NCBI GenBank assembly: GCA_006247105.1
Contig: CM016926.1
Span: forward strand, 744,001-808,000
Length of the DNA stretch: 64,000 nucleotides
Direction: 5' to 3'
Origin: Giardia muris
Lineage: Eukaryota > Fornicata > Diplomonadida > Hexamitidae
Positions 59,693 to 64,000 of the stretch are shown here, piece after piece; positions within the stretch are counted from its first letter, which is position 1; each line of letters begins with the position of its first letter. Under the pieces are notes generated by a model, which did not search any database, was not told the origin of the DNA, and saw only the letters and a program-made list of their open reading frames with translations. Position numbers and translations under genes: made by a program.

Positions 59693-62089
59693 TTAAGGAC
59701 ACATGAAAAGAGACCTTTCCATTAGCGATCGAAGCCCCATAGCGTTGAGTTCTTCAGGAGAGAGAAAAGCCTCGACCCCGCTATCGCACAACGAGCTCCA
59801 GGCTAACGCTAACCACTCCAACGTTCCGGCCTTCGGGCCACGGAAGTTCTCATCGATCCACGGGTTGTCACAGCTCTCCAGTGGCATGTCTTCTCCGCAG
59901 ATTGTGGCAAGAAAGGGGATGAGCCCTGGAAGATGGGCCAGATATCCGGTGCACATACAATTCTTGTGTAGAGGCGTCACCGACCCCTTCGTTGCCTTCA
60001 CCAGGGACCGCTTCTTAGTTTTGTCAGCCCTATCGAACTTAACCGTCGGTTCCGCCGGATCGTCTTCGCTCTCATCGGAAAGGTCTCTCCGAGGCTCGGA
60101 ACGGCCTCTATCGTCTTGTTTCCCAAAGGCGAGCAATCGGGAGAATAAATCCTGAAAAGTTGGGATCTGTCGAGGTGGACAGACTGTTTTCAGCCCCGTC
60201 TTCAGAGAGTCTATTGATTCCACATGTAAGTCTACAAATATATTCCGTGCTTGAAAGAGTGTATGCGTTTCGACGACCGCCTGAGGCTTCAAGGGCTTCT
60301 CCGACGCAAAACGGATGAGGTTATAGCAATCCTCCACATGCACAGTCTCTAGCGATGATGATGACGATGTCCCGCGTTGAAAGAGAATGGGGAAGATCTC
60401 CTTGTCCTGGAACAGCCAGCCATTGACCATTAGTGCTCCTAAAACGACACCAAGATACCCGAATTGGATACGAAGTTTCTGCTGGACGACGTAACGAGAG
60501 CCTGGAATCTGCAGAAAGCGCCATGGGTAAGTGACATTGCATCCAACGGAAGTGGAAGTGGTTGTGATCGACGTCCCAGATGCCAGTGGGGAAAAGCTGC
60601 ATTTGGTGAGGCATAGTCGTAGGTTGAATTCGCATTGAAGGAACAGCTGTCTCAATAGGCATGCGGCAAGAGAGTTAGCTGCTTCCTCACCCTGTTCTTG
60701 GGACAACTTTGTACAAGCCTCAAGGTATGCTCCTTGAAGGTCTTTGTCTGGAAAAGTGAGGCGTTCTAGGACTTGGACGTATAGACCCTGGAAATAAAGA
60801 AGAGATAGTTCAGGGGTGAAGAGGGAGAAGAGTAGACTATTATGTATTGCGCCAGCAAACGCTGTGAGCTCAGGATAGTCATTGGAACCTGTCTGGTGCA
60901 AGGAAATCAATGACAAGATAACTGTGGCTAGGAAGACGTTTCCAGACCAAGGGAGGGGGATGTGCGCCCCATGAAGCGAGGGAGAGGCAGAGTCAACGAT
61001 AGTCGCCTTTCCAGTGGTATTGTCTGCTAGTAGGATCACCGAGGGATTGAGGTGAAGGGAATAGGCCAAGTTCGATTGGGTGCAGAAGTGCATACCCCCG
61101 AAACCAAGACGGCGTATAACGTCCAACCACAGAGAAACCTCGGCCTGGGTGACGTCATCTGGTAAACAAAGAGCAATGAGATAATCACCCTTGGTATACG
61201 GGGCGGCCAAGTAATTCAGCCTTCTACGCTTATGAAACAGCTGAATCCGCGCCCGAGTCGGCAGAAAGGTCCGGTTGTTACTCCCATATAGGTTGCTCGT
61301 GGCAGTCGTGATTTGACCTAACTCGTCATCAGTTTGATATGTACAGATGTCAATGTCAGCGACGATAGTCTCATCCTCTCGTACCTGGACTAGTCGCCGC
61401 TTCGATTTCGGTCGCGAGGTCGTGACTTGTCCAGCCTCTTCATCCGATCGTGCTGGTCCAGTTAGATCCTCGGCCGGGTGGGGCTGGGGCTGAGCCATGA
61501 CTGGCGCTTGGTTAAGCACAAAAGCTCCCGTGAGTTCTGCAAGCTCAGTTAGCTCAGCCTCATAACGACGTACGACACGTTCGAATAGATACGCAATGTA
61601 ACGCTCCAGAAGCGTCAGATATTGCAGGAGACTATCGCAGGCGTCCACATTCAGATGGCCCCCATCACAGAAGAGCGCATGAACTCCATATTTGACACCT
61701 GGTGAGAGTTGGGTCACACCCTCTCCAAAGACAAGTCCCTCATCCGCCTCTTCAATCGTTACATCATCTACCGTCTCATCCAAGGCATCGAAGAGAGGGG
61801 AATCACGTGGATGTGCCCGCTTTGCTGGAGCTAGGTCACCAATCGGAAAGTCTGGGATTCCATTTGCTAGGGTATGTAACATCACCTCCTCATACAACAG
61901 TGGGAAGTGGTATTCATGTTGTCCATACTCACCACTCTGCCTAATGGCCACGAAGCTGTGCACCGAGAGAGGCTCGGCATCGGAGGCGAGGCCTGCACGT
62001 GTGGCGACGCCCCCAGGACTGATGACGAGTGTGCGACAGCCACGTTCCTTGGCGAAGCGTGGAGGGGCGTAGGGGAGGCCACCTTGCAT
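59693..62089 (-). CDS. Divergent actin-related protein, Arp8-like
   Basis: 798 residues from the ATG after tatttttcttgt. Actin-fold elements appear in order: RTLVISPGGVATRAGLASD (residues 19-37) like the first phosphate loop, a SVILLADNTTGKATIVDSA segment (~350) like the second phosphate loop, and VVLGALMVNGWLFQD (~550) like the adenosine element. Long insertions (acidic near 100-140, charged near 205-250 and 655-720) make it about twice the size of actin. That layout fits Arp8 or Arp5 of INO80-type chromatin remodellers. Whether it binds ATP is unclear since several loop residues differ. It shares a 17-bp promoter with the Myb gene. Confidence 0.68.
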   Translation of the reverse strand: MQGGLPYAPPRFAKERGCRTLVISPGGVATRAGLASDAEPLSVHSFVAIRQSGEYGQHEYHFPLLYEEVMLHTLANGIPDFPIGDLAPAKRAHPRDSPLFDALDETVDDVTIEEADEGLVFGEGVTQLSPGVKYGVHALFCDGGHLNVDACDSLLQYLTLLERYIAYLFERVVRRYEAELTELAELTGAFVLNQAPVMAQPQPHPAEDLTGPARSDEEAGQVTTSRPKSKRRLVQVREDETIVADIDICTYQTDDELGQITTATSNLYGSNNRTFLPTRARIQLFHKRRRLNYLAAPYTKGDYLIALCLPDDVTQAEVSLWLDVIRRLGFGGMHFCTQSNLAYSLHLNPSVILLADNTTGKATIVDSASPSLHGAHIPLPWSGNVFLATVILSLISLHQTGSNDYPELTAFAGAIHNSLLFSLFTPELSLLYFQGLYVQVLERLTFPDKDLQGAYLEACTKLSQEQGEEAANSLAACLLRQLFLQCEFNLRLCLTKCSFSPLASGTSITTTSTSVGCNVTYPWRFLQIPGSRYVVQQKLRIQFGYLGVVLGALMVNGWLFQDKEIFPILFQRGTSSSSSLETVHVEDCYNLIRFASEKPLKPQAVVETHTLFQARNIFVDLHVESIDSLKTGLKTVCPPRQIPTFQDLFSRLLAFGKQDDRGRSEPRRDLSDESEDDPAEPTVKFDRADKTKKRSLVKATKGSVTPLHKNCMCTGYLAHLPGLIPFLATICGEDMPLESCDNPWIDENFRGPKAGTLEWLALAWSSLCDSGVEAFLSPEELNAMGLRSLMERSLFMCP

Positions 62090-62106
62090 ACAAGAAAAAT
62101 ACAGCC
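62090..62106. promoter_or_regulatory. 17-bp divergent promoter, Arp8-like / Myb gene
   Basis: acaagaaaaatacagcc between opposed ATGs at 62089 and 62107; the central A-run serves both directions. Confidence 0.6.
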
Positions 62107-63030
62107 ATGGAGGGCGGGACATGCCGCTCTACCCGCACTCGGCGCACTCCGGAACCCGTCATATTCAAGCCTTGTACGGAGGTGGAGGTGCCCGGGCGTG
62201 GTGGCCCACGGCGGAAATGGACCCCCGAGGAAGAGCGGATACTCCTTCGGTTACTCCCCTTGGGCCCGTATGACCGACGGTGGTGTGCCACCTACTTCCC
62301 ATTGCGCACAGAGCGGGCCGTTCGGGCCCGCTTTTACATGTTACAGCGCGAGAGTTATCAGCGAGGGAGATGTAATGAAGGGGTTTCCGATCCTATGGAT
62401 GAAAGTAGCATCATCACCCCTTCGTCAATGCGGACCTCTGGTCCTCGGCATGCCACGGCCCGACTAGTTGAGCAGTTCCGTCCCGAACACACTGCCAATC
62501 TTCGGAAGGCTAATTTGTATCAGAACTGTTGCTCATCGGATGGAAATGCTCTAGTGAGTAGTGACTCGTCACGAGTCGATGATGCGGAGACGCCTGACCT
62601 TTTAAAGGAGCAAGGTCCTCTTACGGATGCGTCGCCTACGCTCGTCTTAGAATCTGAGAGGAAAGCTGCCATACCGACTAGTATAGGACTGGGGAGTATG
62701 CCAGAACATCTCTCAACGACTACCGGTGATACCACTCAGAGTGCTGGTTCGATCTTCGTTCCGACTTGGTATTCAACGCCTCATATGACGCCATTGGAAT
62801 ACATACCCCCTACTCTCCCGCCTCCCTATGTTCCATTCACTTCCGCTCACGGTTGGAGTCATGGTATTCCTACCACTACTACCTCATCACTACCACATCC
62901 CATGGTTCTTCCATATCTATTGCAACAGACAGGATATCCCTTATTAACGAAGCATTCGGAGCCAGCGGTGCCCTCCGGGGCGGGACAGCTGGCCGGGGTG
63001 GGGGCGCCCTATTACGGCCTACCGCAGTGA
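62107..63030 (+). CDS. Single-repeat Myb/SANT DNA-binding protein
   Basis: 307 residues. A single Myb-type repeat lies at ~36-82: RRKWTPEEERILLRLL, then a YDRRWCATYFP helix and RTERAVRARFYML as recognition helix, with the spaced Trp/Trp/Phe pattern. The rest is Ser/Thr/Pro-rich (with many His and Tyr) and probably disordered. Giardia has few Myb proteins, and one of them is a known encystation regulator; whether this gene is that orthologue cannot be told. The ATG follows aagaaaaatacagcc; an extended frame upstream overlaps the divergent gene. Confidence 0.82.
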   Translation: MEGGTCRSTRTRRTPEPVIFKPCTEVEVPGRGGPRRKWTPEEERILLRLLPLGPYDRRWCATYFPLRTERAVRARFYMLQRESYQRGRCNEGVSDPMDESSIITPSSMRTSGPRHATARLVEQFRPEHTANLRKANLYQNCCSSDGNALVSSDSSRVDDAETPDLLKEQGPLTDASPTLVLESERKAAIPTSIGLGSMPEHLSTTTGDTTQSAGSIFVPTWYSTPHMTPLEYIPPTLPPPYVPFTSAHGWSHGIPTTTTSSLPHPMVLPYLLQQTGYPLLTKHSEPAVPSGAGQLAGVGAPYYGLPQ

Positions 63031-63032
63031 AT
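63026..63032 (+). terminator. Poly(A) signal overlapping the stop codon
   Basis: AGTGAAT, an exact match to AGTRAAY, includes the TGA stop (63028-63030) of the Myb gene. Confidence 0.6.
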
Positions 63033-63044
63033 GGCCGTGGACCG

Positions 63045-64000
63045 TCAATTATCCGCCTCGCAGTACGGATATCCTAGCTGCTTGATGACCTGGGTGAGAA
63101 GCTCGTCGGTCAAGCAGGTGAGGTTCTGCTGTTGCATCAGCTCTGCCGCCTTCTCGAACATACTCGAGAGAATATATTGGACCGTGAGGCCCACAACACG
63201 AATTTGTCCGACGTTCCGCTTCTCAGACGTCAAGCCCATCAAGTGCTGGATGAGCTCGTCGGGGAAGACGCAAGTATAGTGGGTTGGTGCACTATCGATG
63301 GTGGACACTAAAGAGTCGACGGCATGAGAGACGCGCGAAAGGTAGCCTTCGCGCACCTTCTTGAACCGCTCGTTGTCGACGCTATCAACTTGGTATCGCT
63401 CGGCGGGGAGTACGACCTGTGATGAGGGCTCCACATGTTTTATCGTCCGGCTTGTCTTCATGGATTGGTGCGACTGTGATTGGTGCGATTGTGAGTGCGA
63501 AGCCGGACGTAGGTGCATCGAGGATTGGGGCTGCTGGACGGGTAGGACCGTTGGAGCCATCGATCTATGCAGCGGTTGACGTGATAATGGTTGTGGTGAT
63601 GCCGGCGATTGCTGTGTCGATTGAAAAGAGGAGGAGACCATCGTGGTGGAAGGCATCTCGGCAGCATCATATGGCACTGGGATATTAGGCTGGTTGGGAT
63701 GGATCTTCGGTAAGCTCGAAGGAATTACCGATTGAGGGTATATTGGAGGCTGAGGTATTTGTGAGGCGGATGTAGGGCCAGTAGGAACAGAGGTAGTCGT
63801 CGAAGGGAGTATCATGGGATGGATCCCCGTGGAGGGGTGCGTAAAGTCTGTGGAGGCGGGTCCAAGCGATTTCCCTAATATTGAGTCAGTGATATATTGG
63901 GCTGAAAGCAAGGAGGGAGGATTGAGCATGCTCCGCTCGGGATAGAGGTCGGGAGTCGGCGAAGGGTGTATCTGCGCCTGGTTTGGAGCTATGGCCGAAG
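63045..64000 (-). CDS. TAF10-like histone-fold protein, 5' partial
   Basis: The frame stays open through the right edge, so the N-terminus is missing; about 318 residues are visible. Most of it is Pro/Gln/Ser/His-rich and disordered. The final ~75 residues resemble the histone fold of TAF10, a TFIID and SAGA subunit: a FPDELIQHLMGL helix, then VGQIRVVGLTVQYILSSMFEKAAELMQQQ (long central helix) and LTDELLTQVIKQLGY (last helix), in the order and spacing of TAF10. Assignment is inference from helix pattern; a different histone-fold protein is possible. It ends 14 bp after the convergent Myb gene. Confidence 0.62.
   Translation of the reverse strand, partial: SAIAPNQAQIHPSPTPDLYPERSMLNPPSLLSAQYITDSILGKSLGPASTDFTHPSTGIHPMILPSTTTSVPTGPTSASQIPQPPIYPQSVIPSSLPKIHPNQPNIPVPYDAAEMPSTTMVSSSFQSTQQSPASPQPLSRQPLHRSMAPTVLPVQQPQSSMHLRPASHSQSHQSQSHQSMKTSRTIKHVEPSSQVVLPAERYQVDSVDNERFKKVREGYLSRVSHAVDSLVSTIDSAPTHYTCVFPDELIQHLMGLTSEKRNVGQIRVVGLTVQYILSSMFEKAAELMQQQNLTCLTDELLTQVIKQLGYPYCEADN

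Overview
The window reads as nuclear chromosomal DNA of a Giardia-type diplomonad. The evidence is: almost all of the sequence is coding on both strands, no introns are needed for any gene, intergenic gaps are tens of bases, and start codons sit directly behind short A- or T-rich initiators. The gene families are also diagnostic: TALM-type ankyrin proteins ('protein 21.1' style), a NEK kinase fused to ankyrin repeats, CXXC/GGCY-rich and EGF-like high-cysteine membrane proteins, a SAM-domain kinesin-13, a bacterial-type 2[4Fe-4S] ferredoxin and an arginine-dihydrolase-type ornithine carbamoyltransferase. TAA and TAG are used as stops, which argues against hexamitin diplomonads with reassigned TAR codons. 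The GC-rich base composition suggests Giardia muris rather than G. lamblia; that species call is inference.

Layout. 1-12.5 kb: a 5'-truncated unknown gene, an ankyrin/coiled-coil protein, a Bdp1-like SANT protein, a small unknown gene abutting a SNARE, an armadillo protein, a large Gly/Ser-rich protein, ribose-5-phosphate isomerase B and small unknowns. 12.5-26 kb: a 1400-residue TPR protein, a NEK-ankyrin kinase, an MPN-like protein, the ribosome-biogenesis enzyme Emg1/Nep1, an IQ-like protein and a long coiled-coil protein. 26-39.7 kb: a Ser/Thr kinase, ornithine carbamoyltransferase, an unknown gene overlapping a Vti1-like SNARE, a thioredoxin-fold protein, eIF2B-delta-like, a RING-MATH protein, an EGF-type membrane protein, ribulose-phosphate epimerase, a small membrane protein paired with a syntaxin, ferredoxin and tRNA m7G methyltransferase. 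39.7-56.9 kb: a pseudokinase, a second thioredoxin-fold paralogue, an unknown, an L1-fold nucleolar protein, kinesin-13, two ankyrin proteins, and a very long EB1-like coiled-coil protein. 57-64 kb: a CXXC-rich membrane protein, a divergent actin-related protein, a Myb protein and a 5'-truncated protein with a TAF10-like histone fold.

How the genes work together. They are not operonic; neighbours are functionally mixed. Recurrent themes are cytoskeleton and signalling (ankyrin, NEK, kinesin-13, EB1-like, TPR, armadillo), vesicle fusion (three SNAREs), translation and RNA modification (Emg1, METTL1, eIF2B, L1-like), pentose phosphate and arginine energy metabolism (RpiB, RPE, OTC, ferredoxin), and transcription/chromatin (Bdp1-like, Myb, TAF10-like, Arp8-like).

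The strongest structural signal is the extreme packing. Many divergent pairs share 6-45 bp between start codons, one such promoter is a perfect 14-bp palindrome, three convergent pairs overlap, and poly(A)-signal-like heptamers overlap stop or start codons. No tRNA, rRNA, transposon or CRISPR was found. No stretch over 300 bp lacks a gene; the longest gap is 36318-36589, in which I see nothing beyond promoter sequence.
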